Assembly: GCA_902492895.1 (NCBI GenBank)
Contig: CABUNG010000002.1
Location: forward strand, 1-64,000
From: an uncultured Oscillospiraceae bacterium
GTDB lineage: Bacteria; Bacillota; Clostridia; Oscillospirales; Acutalibacteraceae
Length of the DNA: 64,000 nucleotides
Direction: 5' to 3'
In this document: positions 30,636-39,373 of the stretch, in pieces
How positions within the stretch are numbered: position 1 is the stretch's first letter
How the letters are laid out: each line of letters begins with the position of its first letter
Notes under the pieces: model-generated
The model's database searches: none
What the model saw: the letters and a program-made list of their open reading frames with translations, nothing else
Told to the model about the DNA's origin: nothing
Position numbers and translations under genes: made by a program

Positions 30636-31568
30636 ATGCCTCCCATTGCCAAAGCCCTTACCGAGCTGATCGGGAACACCCCTCTGCTCGAACCTGCCCG
30701 GTATATGCAGAAGGAGGGATGCGAGGCCCATCTGCTGCTCAAACTGGAAGGGTTCAATCCTCTGCATTCCTCCAAGGACCGCGTGGCGCTCGCCATGGTG
30801 GAGGACGCGGAGAAAAAGGGCCTTCTGAAGCCCGGAGCGGCGATCATTGAGCCGACCAGCGGCAGCGCGGGGATCGGGCTTGCGTTTGTGGGCGTATCGA
30901 AGGGATACCGCGTCATTCTGACCATGCCGGACAATGTGAATCTGGAGCGGCGCAATTTGCTGCGGGCTTTGGGGGCGGAGCTGATGATGACGCCCGCGCG
31001 GTTCGGGATGCAGGGCGCCATCGATAAGGCGGCCGCCCTTTGCAAAGAGATCCCCGGTGCGTATCTTCCTGAACAGTTCAGCAATCCCGCCAATCCCGAG
31101 GCGCACAGGCGGACCACGGCCAGAGAGATCCTGCGGGATACGGACGGAAAAGTGGATATTTTTGTGGCGGGTGTCGGGACCGGAGGGACCCTGACCGGGG
31201 TCGGCGAGGTGCTCAAGGAGCACAACCCGTCTGTCCGCATCGTGGCGGTGGAGCCCGCGGATTCGCCGGTCCTGTCGGGCGGCAAATCCGGCCCCCACGG
31301 GCTGGCGGGGCTCGGCGCGGGGTTCCGTCCGCCCATCCTCAATACCGATCTCTATGATGAGGTGGTTCCGGTCCGGAACGACGAGGCGTACGGGGCCTGC
31401 CGGAAAATTGCGAAGGAGGAGGCTCTACTGCTGGGCATGTCGTCGGGCGCGGCCCTGCATGCCGCGACGGTGCTGGCCCGCCGCGCAGAAAACCGGGGAA
31501 AAACCATTGTGGCCGTGATGCCGGATACGGGAGAACGGTATCTGTCCACGAATCTGTTTTGGGACTGA
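30636..31568 (+). CDS. cysK: Cysteine synthase-family PLP enzyme with an altered substrate loop
   Basis: A 310-residue beta-family PLP enzyme that would make cysteine from O-acetylserine (or a related activated serine) and sulfide. It has the PLP lysine K47 (HSSKDR), the phosphate-binding loop GVGTGGTLTG near residue 180, and the C-terminal MPDTGERYLSTNLFWD ending of CysK. The substrate loop that normally reads TSGNTG is TSGSAG here (residues 74-79). This replaces the asparagine that contacts PLP and the threonine beside it. GLGAGF is close to the canonical GIGAGF. It is monocistronic. O-phosphoserine could be the substrate, given serA and serC in the window; this is inference. Confidence 0.85.
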   Translation: MPPIAKALTELIGNTPLLEPARYMQKEGCEAHLLLKLEGFNPLHSSKDRVALAMVEDAEKKGLLKPGAAIIEPTSGSAGIGLAFVGVSKGYRVILTMPDNVNLERRNLLRALGAELMMTPARFGMQGAIDKAAALCKEIPGAYLPEQFSNPANPEAHRRTTAREILRDTDGKVDIFVAGVGTGGTLTGVGEVLKEHNPSVRIVAVEPADSPVLSGGKSGPHGLAGLGAGFRPPILNTDLYDEVVPVRNDEAYGACRKIAKEEALLLGMSSGAALHAATVLARRAENRGKTIVAVMPDTGERYLSTNLFWD

Positions 31569-31581
31569 TTGCATTAAAATG

Positions 31582-31618
31582 AAAGAGCCCGGCTGTTCAT
31601 CTGACAGCCGGGCTCTTT
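31582..31618. terminator. Terminator shared by the cysK-like gene and the convergent surface-protein gene
   Basis: AAAGAGCCCGGCTGT and ACAGCCGGGCTCTTT form a 15-bp stem flanked by A/T on both sides. It can act in both directions. Confidence 0.8.
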
Positions 31619-31621
31619 GCG

Positions 31622-33211
31622 CTATTTCTTGATTTTTTTCCGGGAGACGATCAGGGTCAGAGCCGCGGCGCCCGATATCAGCGCGATTTGTCCGATCCCT
31701 CCGGCACCCGTCGAGGGGCTGAGGGGCACATCCTCGTCCGGAATGTCCTCCACGGGGGGCTTGGGCTCGAGCGGCGTTTCCTCGTCCGGGATATCCTCCA
31801 CAGGAGTCCATTGAGCATAGAGGATGACGTCGGCTTCCGGCATCGTGAAGCGGTCTCCCGCCTGATAAGCGGTACCGCTGCCGTCGGCTTCGGTGTTCCA
31901 GCCGGAGAAGGTGTATTCCTCCCGCGAGAGACCGGTGTCGTCCAGCACGCTGACGGAGCTGCCCGCATAATAGGGGCTCGCTTCGTCTGTCCGGCTGCCG
32001 GTGCCGCCGTTGGCATCGTAGGTCACCTGGTACGGGACTTGGACTTTCTCCAAAGTGATCGTGAACATGAAGGAGAGTCCGGTCACCTGATAATTGTTGC
32101 TCATGGAGGTGCTGACGTGATAGGCTACGTTCTCGAGCGCGAGATTTCCGCCTGCGGCGATTTCTTTGCCGCCCAGAACGGCCTCGACGGATTCCGCGGC
32201 GGCCCCTTCCTGCCGGATATGGTCGATCATGGCCATGTCCGGATTGTCTTTCGACACCTTATTGTCCAGGATGACGGGATACCGCTCGTTGTCGAAGGTG
32301 AAGAAGATCAGCTGACGGAACTGGATATTAAAGTTGGTCTGCGCGACTTCCTGATCGAACTCGTAAATATAATAGCGGGAACCCGGCTTTTTGTCGCGAT
32401 GGCCATAGATCCCGGCCTTCGGATTTTTCGCCGTTACGGCCGCCACTTCCTCATCGGTGGCGTTCACGGCCGCATTGCCGCTGCGCTGCAGCCAGAAGAT
32501 GGCGTTGTCGGGCAGATCCGAAAAACGGGTGGCGGCAGCGATATCCGCGATCAGTTTTTGCTGCACAGCCGTGTTTTTGGAAAATTCCTTCGCGATGGTT
32601 TCCGCGTTGTTCTGCATATACCAAAAGAGATAATCGGCGTAGGTTTTGACGTCGGTGCCCGCGAAATCCTCTGCGATTTTGTCCTCGGCATTGACCAGCT
32701 GATCAAGGGTCAGCTTCAGGGTGCTGTCTAAACCGTACAGGGCGGCGAGGGGCTTGGACGGAATGCGGTGCTGGACATACTCCGTCGGGATGAGTTCGCC
32801 GTCCGGCCCTTTGATATCGTAGCCTTCGGGATAGGTCACGCCCTCGAGATCGGACGGAGAAAAGACCGAGACCCGCACGCCGGTGACGCGGTAGGCGCTG
32901 CCAGACTGGTTGAAAATCTGCATCCGGCCGACCGACGTATCTCCGGGCACCCAGCCGTGGGGCTTCTCATCCCAGGCTTTGTTCAGAATGAACTGCTCCA
33001 TGACGGTGCCGTCGAGCACCACGGTGTCTCCGGCGTCCGCGCCGATGACATAGTCGATCATGCCGGTCTCTTCGTTGGGGACGCCGCCGACAAGGGTTGC
33101 TTCGTCATCCGCGGCGAAGGCGGAAAACCCGGTGAGCAGCCCGGCCAGCAGACAGCCGCCCAAAAGAATACCGCCTGTCCGTTTTACGGCTTTGCATATA
33201 CCCATCTTCAT
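31622..33211 (-). CDS. Cell-surface protein with a Listeria-Bacteroides (InlB B) repeat
   Basis: A roughly 529-residue exported protein: basic N-terminus and hydrophobic signal (GGILLGGCLLAGLLTGFSAFA), a long body of unknown fold, then one InlB B repeat (YQVTYDANGGTGS...FSGWNTEADGSGT...VILYAQWT). A Pro/Asp/Glu-rich stalk (VEDIPDEETPLEPKPPVEDIP) follows, with SPSTG, a hydrophobic helix and a KKIKK tail, which resembles a variant sortase signal. GGAG lies 8 nt before the ATG at 33211, so I prefer it to the ATG at 33217. It has its own unusual promoter with direct repeats. It is probably a cell-wall-attached adhesin or binding protein. Confidence 0.78.
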   Translation of the reverse strand: MKMGICKAVKRTGGILLGGCLLAGLLTGFSAFAADDEATLVGGVPNEETGMIDYVIGADAGDTVVLDGTVMEQFILNKAWDEKPHGWVPGDTSVGRMQIFNQSGSAYRVTGVRVSVFSPSDLEGVTYPEGYDIKGPDGELIPTEYVQHRIPSKPLAALYGLDSTLKLTLDQLVNAEDKIAEDFAGTDVKTYADYLFWYMQNNAETIAKEFSKNTAVQQKLIADIAAATRFSDLPDNAIFWLQRSGNAAVNATDEEVAAVTAKNPKAGIYGHRDKKPGSRYYIYEFDQEVAQTNFNIQFRQLIFFTFDNERYPVILDNKVSKDNPDMAMIDHIRQEGAAAESVEAVLGGKEIAAGGNLALENVAYHVSTSMSNNYQVTGLSFMFTITLEKVQVPYQVTYDANGGTGSRTDEASPYYAGSSVSVLDDTGLSREEYTFSGWNTEADGSGTAYQAGDRFTMPEADVILYAQWTPVEDIPDEETPLEPKPPVEDIPDEDVPLSPSTGAGGIGQIALISGAAALTLIVSRKKIKK

Positions 33212-33239
33212 ATCCATCTCTCCTTTAAAATCACGGGGT

Positions 33240-33291
33240 CAAGCGCTTGTGTGGCTCCAGTATACGCGGCGGCAGTCACAAAACGGTCACA
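33240..33291 (-). promoter_or_regulatory. Promoter and direct-repeat operator of the surface-protein gene
   Basis: On the minus strand a TATACT -10 lies at 33264-33259. Where the -35 should be there are instead two GTGAC direct repeats, in TGTGAC at 33291-33286 and 33280-33275, exactly 11 bases apart. That arrangement suits an OmpR/PhoB-type response regulator. A 10-bp palindrome CAAGCGCTTG (33240-33249) lies downstream of the -10. Confidence 0.45.
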
Positions 33292-33341
33292 GGCAAGAAG
33301 AAATAGGAAATAAAAGGATATTCCTGGGGGATAATGGGTAT

Positions 33342-33373
33342 AAAAAAAGAGGCGTTCTCTTGGAGAACGCCTC
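33342..33373 (-). terminator. Terminator of the small membrane-protein gene
   Basis: On the minus strand GAGGCGTTCTC and GAGAACGCCTC form an 11-bp stem with a 3-nt loop, followed by TTTTTTT. Confidence 0.85.
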
Positions 33374-33396
33374 GCTGTATCCCTATTATGAGTCTG

Positions 33397-33981
33397 TCAA
33401 TACCGGATTTTTTTACGTTTGACGGAAGCACCGGCCAGCTGCGCCGCCGTGGCCCCCTTGACGGGTTCTTCCTGGACTGGCCGGCCGCCTTCATCCCGGA
33501 AGAGGGGAGCGCCGGACAGATCAAAGCTCGATTCTCCGAGAGCTGGCGGTTCATTCCGCGCTGCCGAGCGTTCGATCAGCCAATACGCCAGCATCAAAAG
33601 GGGAACGAGGACGGGCGTCATGTGCCGCCAGATCATGCGGGCGGTGTTCACGCCCATATCCCGGCCGTCCGATCCCATCCAGACCGGGAAAGCGTCCCGG
33701 ATCTGGAACGCGATGATAAAAAACATCACACCGGCCACGGCGCAGAGGATCAGCCCGAGATACCGCCGCTTTTGATAGGCCAGAAAGAGGATCGTGCCGC
33801 CGAGCAGCAGCACAGCCGCGATGCCGATGGGCACGAGTGAGAAAACCTTATCGGGTTGTTCCGCCTCGATCAGTTTCATATTGTTGAAAAGAAGACTGCC
33901 GATCGTCAACGCCTGAACGGCGAAAACGAACACCAGGACGATCCACAGAATCGCTTTGCAGACAGCGGCAGCGGTGCGCAT
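33397..33981 (-). CDS. Membrane protein with four or so helices
   Basis: A 194-residue integral membrane protein: helices include AILWIVLVFVFAVQALTIGSL, VFSLVPIGIAAVLLLGGTILFLA, LGLILCAVAGVMFFIIAFQIRDA and a fourth near MTPVLVPLLMLAYWLIE. A cytoplasmic C-terminal tail is rich in charged residues. I use the ATG at 33981 (MRTAAAVCK), where AAGGGGG lies 10 nt before the ATG. No family is recognised. It is followed by its own terminator. Confidence 0.72.
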   Translation of the reverse strand: MRTAAAVCKAILWIVLVFVFAVQALTIGSLLFNNMKLIEAEQPDKVFSLVPIGIAAVLLLGGTILFLAYQKRRYLGLILCAVAGVMFFIIAFQIRDAFPVWMGSDGRDMGVNTARMIWRHMTPVLVPLLMLAYWLIERSAARNEPPALGESSFDLSGAPLFRDEGGRPVQEEPVKGATAAQLAGASVKRKKIRY

Positions 33982-34123
33982 GAAGAACGGCCCCCTTGTG
34001 TTTTGAATGTTCCTGAGCGGATCCCGGAAATACGATGCCCGTCTTGCCGCTCTCTTCTCATCATACCACATTTTCTCGTCTTTTCAATGGGAATCTTTTG
34101 TGAGAAATTCCCGGAAAATATCC

Positions 34124-34152
34124 TTGCTTTTCCTGGAAGCCCGTGATATACT
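34124..34152 (+). promoter_or_regulatory. Promoter of the rimP-nusA-infB operon
   Basis: TTGCTT (34124-34129) and TATACT (34147-34152) are spaced by 17 bases, with TG-A before the -10. Transcription would begin about 90 bases before rimP. Confidence 0.8.
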
Positions 34153-34179
34153 ATTCAATAGTGTATATGAGATGGTATG

Positions 34180-34205
34180 AAAAGAGTGGGGTGACCCGCT
34201 CTTTT
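34180..34205 (+). promoter_or_regulatory. Leader hairpin of the rimP-nusA operon (terminator-like)
   Basis: AAAAGAGTGGG and CCCGCTCTTTT form an 11-bp stem (one G-T pair) with a GTGA loop, ending in a short T-run. This AAAAGAGTGGG..CTCTTTT hairpin recurs before rimP in many Firmicutes and probably attenuates the operon, possibly in response to NusA. The attenuation role is inference. Confidence 0.6.
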
Positions 34206-34251
34206 ATGTTTGTTGAGAGAAATTGGATGCATGAAGAAAGGAATCGACCAT

Positions 34252-34776
34252 ATGGCTAACCGACATTCCGGGTCCGGGGGCGCCGCAGCCGTCTGCCGTG
34301 CCATTGCCGAACCCTTGGCGGCCGGGCTGGGGCTGCGCATCTGGGACGTGCGCTTCGTCAAGGAGGGCGCTGACTGGTTCCTGCGCGTCTACATCGACCG
34401 CGACGGCGGCGTCGGCATCGACGACTGCGTGGCTCTGACCCGCCTGCTCTCTCCCGCCCTCGATGAGGCGGACCCGATCGATCAGTCTTATTGTCTGGAG
34501 GTATCCTCGCCCGGGGTGGAGCGGGAACTCACCCGCCCCGAGCATTTTGCGGCGTATCAGGGCCGTCCCGTGACGGTCCGGCTCATCCGTCCGCTGGACG
34601 GCGTCCGGGAATTTACCGGCTCGCTTTTGCCTGGGGAGGACCCTGTCCGGCTGGAATCGCCGGAGGGCGAGACTTGGTCTTTTGCCAAAAAAGACATAGC
34701 GGCCGTCCACGCGGTGGACGATTGGGACTACGACGATGACGAACCGGACGAATCCGGTAATATAACGGAGGAATGA
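34252..34776 (+). CDS. rimP: Ribosome maturation factor RimP
   Basis: RimP assists assembly of the 30S ribosomal subunit. The 174-residue protein has the N-terminal domain (GLGLRIWDVRFVKEGADWFLRVYIDRDGGVGIDDCVALTRLLSPALDE), then CLEVSSPGVERELTRPEHF and a C-terminal SH3-like part. I chose the ATG at 34252 (MANRHSG), since AAAGGA lies 9 nt upstream; an ATG at 34231 precedes it. It is the first gene of the nusA operon, followed by nusA after 6 nt. The acidic tail (DDDEPDESGNITEE) is usual for the family. Confidence 0.93.
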   Translation: MANRHSGSGGAAAVCRAIAEPLAAGLGLRIWDVRFVKEGADWFLRVYIDRDGGVGIDDCVALTRLLSPALDEADPIDQSYCLEVSSPGVERELTRPEHFAAYQGRPVTVRLIRPLDGVREFTGSLLPGEDPVRLESPEGETWSFAKKDIAAVHAVDDWDYDDDEPDESGNITEE

Positions 34777-34782
34777 CAGAAA

Positions 34783-35844
34783 ATGGATAACGCAGAATTC
34801 TTTGAAGCGCTGAAACTGCTCCAAAAGGAAAAGGGAATCGAGGGCGATTACCTGCTGGAAAAAATCCGTGCGGCCATTGTGATTGCCGTCAAGCGGGATT
34901 TCGGCGGCAAGGAAAACATCAACGTGATCATGGATCCGGCAACGAACGAGTTCTCGGTTTCGCTGCGCAAAACCGTTGTGGACGAGGTGGAGGATCCCGA
35001 CGAGGAGATGCTGCCGGAGGAAGCTGCCCGGTTTGTCAAGAACCCCAAGGTGGGGGACGTGGTGGATATCCAGCTCGAAACCAAACAGTTCGGCCGCATC
35101 GCCGCCCAGACCGCCAAGCACGTCATCCGGCAGGGGATCCGCGAGGCCGAGCGGGGCCAGCAGATGCAGGAATTCCAGCGCCGCAACCAGGAACTCGTCA
35201 CCGCCCTGGTCACCCGGGTGGATCCCAAAACGGGAGCTGCGACGATGGAGTTCGGGAAGGCCGAAGCCGTGCTGCCGAAGAGCGAACAGATCGGCGAGGA
35301 AGAGCTGCATGAGGGCGACCGCGTCAAGGTGTATGTCGTGGATGTCCGCGAAGGAGAAAAAGGGCCGCGCGCGCTCATCTCCCGGACGCATCCGGGGCTT
35401 GTCAAACGCCTGTTTGAGATGGAAGTGCCCGAGATTTTCGGCGGTGTCGTCGAGATCAAGGCCGTCTCCCGCGAGGCGGGGTCCCGCACCAAGCTGGCCG
35501 TTCAGGCGCACGATGAGAACGTCGACGCCGTGGGCGCCTGCATCGGTCCGCGCGGCGCCCGCGTGGCCGGCATCGTGGATGAACTGGGCGGGGAGAAAAT
35601 CGACATCGTCGAATACAGCGACGATCCGGAGAAGTTCATCGCTGCCGCCCTGTCTCCGGCCAAAGTCCTTTCGGTCGAGGTGGACCCGGACGGGGCGCGG
35701 AGCTGCCGCGCAACGGTTCCCGATTCCCAGCTTTCGCTGGCCATCGGCAACAAAGGCCAAAACGCCCGCCTGGCGGCCAAGCTGACCGGGTGGAAAATCG
35801 ATATCCGGCCGGAAAGCGGCTTCTACGGCGAGGAAGAGGCGTAA
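34783..35844 (+). CDS. nusA: Transcription termination/antitermination factor NusA
   Basis: NusA binds RNA polymerase and nascent RNA to control pausing and termination. The 353-residue protein has the N-terminal polymerase-binding domain (about 1-125), an S1 domain (about 133-200), then KH1 (AVGACIGPRGARVAGIVDELGGEKIDIV) and KH2 (LAIGNKGQNARLAAKLTGWKIDI). It lacks the C-terminal acidic repeats of E. coli NusA, as is normal for Firmicutes. It starts 6 nt after rimP. Confidence 0.95.
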   Translation: MDNAEFFEALKLLQKEKGIEGDYLLEKIRAAIVIAVKRDFGGKENINVIMDPATNEFSVSLRKTVVDEVEDPDEEMLPEEAARFVKNPKVGDVVDIQLETKQFGRIAAQTAKHVIRQGIREAERGQQMQEFQRRNQELVTALVTRVDPKTGAATMEFGKAEAVLPKSEQIGEEELHEGDRVKVYVVDVREGEKGPRALISRTHPGLVKRLFEMEVPEIFGGVVEIKAVSREAGSRTKLAVQAHDENVDAVGACIGPRGARVAGIVDELGGEKIDIVEYSDDPEKFIAAALSPAKVLSVEVDPDGARSCRATVPDSQLSLAIGNKGQNARLAAKLTGWKIDIRPESGFYGEEEA

Positions 35845-35907
35845 GGCAGGTTTCCGCCGGGCAACCGGCGTTTGTGCATAGATCAACGTGAATGGGAGGC
35901 GAACGGC

Positions 35908-36183
35908 GTGCAGGGAAAGCGGATTCCGCTCAGAAAGTGCACCGGCTGCGGGGACATGAAACCGAAAAAGGAGCTCGTGCGGGTGGTCAAAAGCCCGGAG
36001 GGGGAAATTTCCCTCGATCTGACGGGCAAAAAGCCCGGCCGCGGGGCGTATGTCTGCCGCTCGCTCGCCTGTCTGCAAACCGCACGGAAAGCGAGACGGT
36101 TGGAAAAAGCCTTTTCCTGCCAGATTCCCGCTCCGGTGTATGAGCGCATGGAGGAGGAATTACAGGCAAGTGAAGGAGGATAA
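35908..36183 (+). CDS. ylxR: YlxR/RnpM-family RNA-binding protein
   Basis: A 91-residue DUF448 protein: RKCTGCGDMKPKKELVRVVKSPEGEISLDLTGKKPGRGAYVC holds the conserved C-x-x-C and GRGAY motifs. In B. subtilis the homologue has been described as an RNase P modulator. The start is a GTG at 35908 (MQGKRIPLRK) with GGGAGG 8 nt upstream; an earlier in-frame ATG at 35872 has no such site. It lies between nusA and ylxQ, as in most Firmicutes, and its 3' end overlaps ylxQ. Confidence 0.9.
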   Translation: MQGKRIPLRKCTGCGDMKPKKELVRVVKSPEGEISLDLTGKKPGRGAYVCRSLACLQTARKARRLEKAFSCQIPAPVYERMEEELQASEGG

Positions 36184-36532
36184 GCTCGCAGGCCTGCTTG
36201 GACTTTGCAGGCGGGCCGGGAGGCTGACCACCGGGTTCGACGCCGTTTTGACGCTGGCGGCCGCAGGAAAGGCCGCGCTGATTCTGACGGCGGCGGACAT
36301 ATCGGAAAAATCCGGCAAAGAGCTGCGGTTCGCCCTGGCGCGGCCCCCCCATCCGCCGGTCCCCGTCCGGTCCATCGGGATGACGAAGGAGGAAGTCGGC
36401 CGCGTGCTCGGCCTGCGGAAGCCGGTCGGCATTCTGGCGACGGAGGATGAGGGATTTGCCCGTGCGTTCGGCCGGTGTCTGCCGACGGATGCAGACGAGA
36501 CCCATGATTTGGAGGAGGAAACGATCCTATGA
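36170..36532 (+). CDS. ylxQ: YlxQ-type L7Ae-family RNA-binding protein
   Basis: A 120-residue protein of the L7Ae/L30e/S12e family, which binds kink-turn RNA. DKLAGLLGLCRRAGRLTTGFDAVLTLAAAGKAALILTAADISEKSGKEL is the conserved N-terminal half. I chose a GTG at 36170 with GGAGGAGGA about 10 nt before it, so it overlaps the end of ylxR by 14 nt. Its stop overlaps the infB start. Its function in bacteria is not settled. Confidence 0.85.
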   Translation: MKEDKLAGLLGLCRRAGRLTTGFDAVLTLAAAGKAALILTAADISEKSGKELRFALARPPHPPVPVRSIGMTKEEVGRVLGLRKPVGILATEDEGFARAFGRCLPTDADETHDLEEETIL

Positions 36533-38865
36533 TGATTAAATACCGCGTGAGCGAGGTTGCCAAAGATTTCGGCGTATCCAGCAAAGAGGTTATCGAACTG
36601 CTGGCCAAGTACGTGGATACCCCCAAGAAGAGTGCTACGGCGCTGGAGGAAAACGAATTAGACCTGGTGTTCGAACATTTCACGCAGCAGAAGAGCGTGG
36701 AGAACTTCGACGCCTATTTCGCCACGGCAGCGGAAAAGAAGGCCCCGGCTCCGGCGGCCGAACCGGAAAAAACGCCGGCCGCCCCCGCGGCGTCCGGCCC
36801 TGCTCCGTCCCAGCCGGTCGCGCCTGCGGCTGGCCGTCCGGCCGCTCCGGCTCCCAAGCCCCCCAAGGCTCCGGCTGCACCGCGGCCCCAGATCGAGCGC
36901 CGTACCGTCGATACGCGGACGCCCCAGGTCAATGTGGGACGCTACGATGAAAAATTCGACGTGCTCGCCCAGACATCCAAGCAGGTGCGCGGGGACGGCG
37001 GCGGGATCAAAAAACAGAAAATCAATCAAAAATCCCAGCAGTACCGCAAACCGCATCAGCGCCGGGAGACCGAATCCGAGCGGCTGCGCCGTATCCAGAT
37101 GGAACGGAAAATGAAGCATATCACGGTCATGGTGGGCGACACCATCACCGTGGCGGAATTTGCCTCGCGGTTGAAAGCCACCGTGGCCGAAGTCATCAAA
37201 AAGCTGATGGGCCTCGGCGTCATGGCGACGGCCAACGAAGAGATCGACTTCGATACCGCGTATCTGGTGGCGGGCGAGTTCCACGCGAAAGTGGAGCGGG
37301 AAGTCGTCGTCACCATCGAGGAACGGATCATCGACGACAGCGAGGACGCCGATGAGAACCTGAAGCCGCGCGACCCGGTCGTGGTTGTAATGGGCCATGT
37401 CGATCACGGCAAAACCTCCATTCTCGACGCCATCCGCAAGACCAAGGTGACCGAAGGCGAAGCCGGCGGCATCACCCAGCATATCGGCGCTTACCGCGTG
37501 AAGGCGGACGGCCAGTCCATCACCTTCCTCGACACCCCCGGACACGCGGCCTTCACCGCCATGCGCGCCCGCGGCGCTCAGGTGACCGACATCGCGATCC
37601 TGGTCGTGGCCGCCGACGACGGCATCATGCCCCAGACGGTCGAGGCCATCAACCATGCGAAGGCGGCCGGGGTTTCGATCATCGTCGCCATCAACAAAAT
37701 GGACAAACCCGAAGCCAATCCGGATAAAGTCATGCAGCAGCTCACAGAATATGAACTGGTTCCCGAGGAATGGGGCGGCGACGTCATCTGCGTCCCGGTT
37801 TCCGCGCTGACCGGCAACGGCATCGACAAATTGCTTGAAACCGTGCTGCTCGTCGCGGAAATGAAGGAGCTGCGCGCGAATCCCGACCGGGCCGCCAAGG
37901 GCTCCGTCATCGAAGCCCGGCTCGACAAGGGCCGCGGCCCCATTGCGACGGTGCTCGTGCAGAACGGCACCCTGCATGCCGGCGACGTGCTGGTGGCCGG
38001 TTCGGCCGTGGGCCGTGTCCGCGCCATGACCGACGACAACGGCCGCAAGGTGACCGAAGCCGGCCCGTCGGTGCCCGTGGAGATCATGGGTCTCGACGAG
38101 GTGCCGACTGCGGGCGACATCTTCAACGCCGTCACCGACGAAAGGCTCGCCCGCGAGCTCGTCGAGCAGCGCCGCGACGCCGCCAAGGAAGAGCAGTTCA
38201 GCCATTATCAGAAGGTCACTCTCGACAACCTGTTCGACCAGATGCAGCAGGGCGAGATGAAGGAACTGCGCGTCATCGTCAAGGCCGACGTGCAGGGCTC
38301 GGTCGAAGCCGTCCGCCAGTCGCTCGAAAAGCTTTCGAACGACGAGGTCCGGGTCCGGGTCATCCATGGGGCGGTCGGCGCCGTCAGCGAAAGCGACGTC
38401 ATGCTCGCCGATGCCTCCAACGCCATCATTGTAGGCTTCAACGTCCGGCCCGAGCCCCTCGCGCAGGCGGCCGCCGAGCAGCAGAGCGTGGACATGCGGA
38501 TGTACCGCATCATCTACGACTGCATCGAGGAAATCGAGTCCGCCATGAAGGGGATGCTCGAACCCAAGACCAGGGAAGTTCTCCACGGCCGCGCCGAGGT
38601 TCGCCAGGTTTACAAGATCACCAACGTCGGCACCGTCGCGGGCTGCTATGTGCTCGACGGCAAGGTCTGCCGCAACGACCTGCTGCGGGTGGTGCGGGAC
38701 GGTATCATCATCGCCGACGACAAGATGATCTCCCTCAAGCGCTTCAAGGACGACCAGAAAGAAGTCGCGCAGGGCTACGAATGCGGTATCGGTCTCGAGA
38801 AATTCAACGATATCCGCGAAGGCGATATCTACGAAACCTATATTATCGAAGAATACCGGGACTGA
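36529..38865 (+). CDS. infB: Translation initiation factor IF-2
   Basis: IF-2 is the GTPase that brings initiator tRNA to the 30S subunit. The 778-residue protein has the N-terminal IF2_N domain (YRVSEVAKDFGVSSKEVIELLAKY), an Ala/Pro-rich linker (about 70-125), a second IF2_N domain (about 200-250), the G domain with GHVDHGKT (289-296), DTPGHAAF and NKMD, and the C-terminal domains. Shorter than E. coli IF2 but normal for Firmicutes. AGGAGG precedes an ATG that overlaps the ylxQ stop. Confidence 0.96.
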   Translation: MMIKYRVSEVAKDFGVSSKEVIELLAKYVDTPKKSATALEENELDLVFEHFTQQKSVENFDAYFATAAEKKAPAPAAEPEKTPAAPAASGPAPSQPVAPAAGRPAAPAPKPPKAPAAPRPQIERRTVDTRTPQVNVGRYDEKFDVLAQTSKQVRGDGGGIKKQKINQKSQQYRKPHQRRETESERLRRIQMERKMKHITVMVGDTITVAEFASRLKATVAEVIKKLMGLGVMATANEEIDFDTAYLVAGEFHAKVEREVVVTIEERIIDDSEDADENLKPRDPVVVVMGHVDHGKTSILDAIRKTKVTEGEAGGITQHIGAYRVKADGQSITFLDTPGHAAFTAMRARGAQVTDIAILVVAADDGIMPQTVEAINHAKAAGVSIIVAINKMDKPEANPDKVMQQLTEYELVPEEWGGDVICVPVSALTGNGIDKLLETVLLVAEMKELRANPDRAAKGSVIEARLDKGRGPIATVLVQNGTLHAGDVLVAGSAVGRVRAMTDDNGRKVTEAGPSVPVEIMGLDEVPTAGDIFNAVTDERLARELVEQRRDAAKEEQFSHYQKVTLDNLFDQMQQGEMKELRVIVKADVQGSVEAVRQSLEKLSNDEVRVRVIHGAVGAVSESDVMLADASNAIIVGFNVRPEPLAQAAAEQQSVDMRMYRIIYDCIEEIESAMKGMLEPKTREVLHGRAEVRQVYKITNVGTVAGCYVLDGKVCRNDLLRVVRDGIIIADDKMISLKRFKDDQKEVAQGYECGIGLEKFNDIREGDIYETYIIEEYRD

Positions 38866-38923
38866 GCCGGGGAGACCCGCCGGTCCCATGACGCCCCGAT
38901 AAGGGGGAAAGGCGGGTGCCAGT

Positions 38924-39289
38924 ATGTCCAGCTATCGGATGAATCGGACCAGCGAGGATATTAAGCGGGAATTGACGGCCATTCTGCGTACGGTGAAGGA
39001 TCCCCGGGTGACCGGGCTGGTCAGCATCGTGCGGGTGGAAGTGAGCAGCGATCTGTCCTATGCGAAAATCTACGTCAGTTCCATGGACGGCCTGGAAGCC
39101 GCCAAGACGGCGGTCAAGGGTCTGACCTCGGCGGGCGGCTATGTCCGCCATGAGCTCGGGGCCGCCCTGCGCCTGCGCCATGTGCCCGAGCTGCGCTTCG
39201 TTGCGGACGATTCCATTGCTTACAGTGCCCATATCGCGCAGACCCTCCACGATTTGGAAAAGAAAAGCGACGGACGCGACGGGGAGTGA
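38924..39289 (+). CDS. rbfA: Ribosome-binding factor A
   Basis: RbfA binds 16S rRNA helix 1 and is needed for 30S maturation. The 121-residue KH-like protein has MNRTSEDIKRELTAILRTVKDPRVTGLVSIVRVEVSSDLSYAKIYVS and LRHVPELRFVADDSIAYSAHI, the family signatures. It follows infB by 58 nt in the canonical order. Start ATG 38924. Confidence 0.94.
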   Translation: MSSYRMNRTSEDIKRELTAILRTVKDPRVTGLVSIVRVEVSSDLSYAKIYVSSMDGLEAAKTAVKGLTSAGGYVRHELGAALRLRHVPELRFVADDSIAYSAHIAQTLHDLEKKSDGRDGE

Positions 39290-39373
39290 TCTCCGCCGGG
39301 CCCGACTTGAGGGAAACGAATCCCGGCCGTTTGTCCTTCGGCGGACCGGGAGGGAAAGGGGATATCGGTCTCC

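Noticed and set aside
36658..38889. A 743-codon open frame antisense to infB
   Set aside because: The other strand encodes a complete IF-2. No motif is found in the antisense frame.
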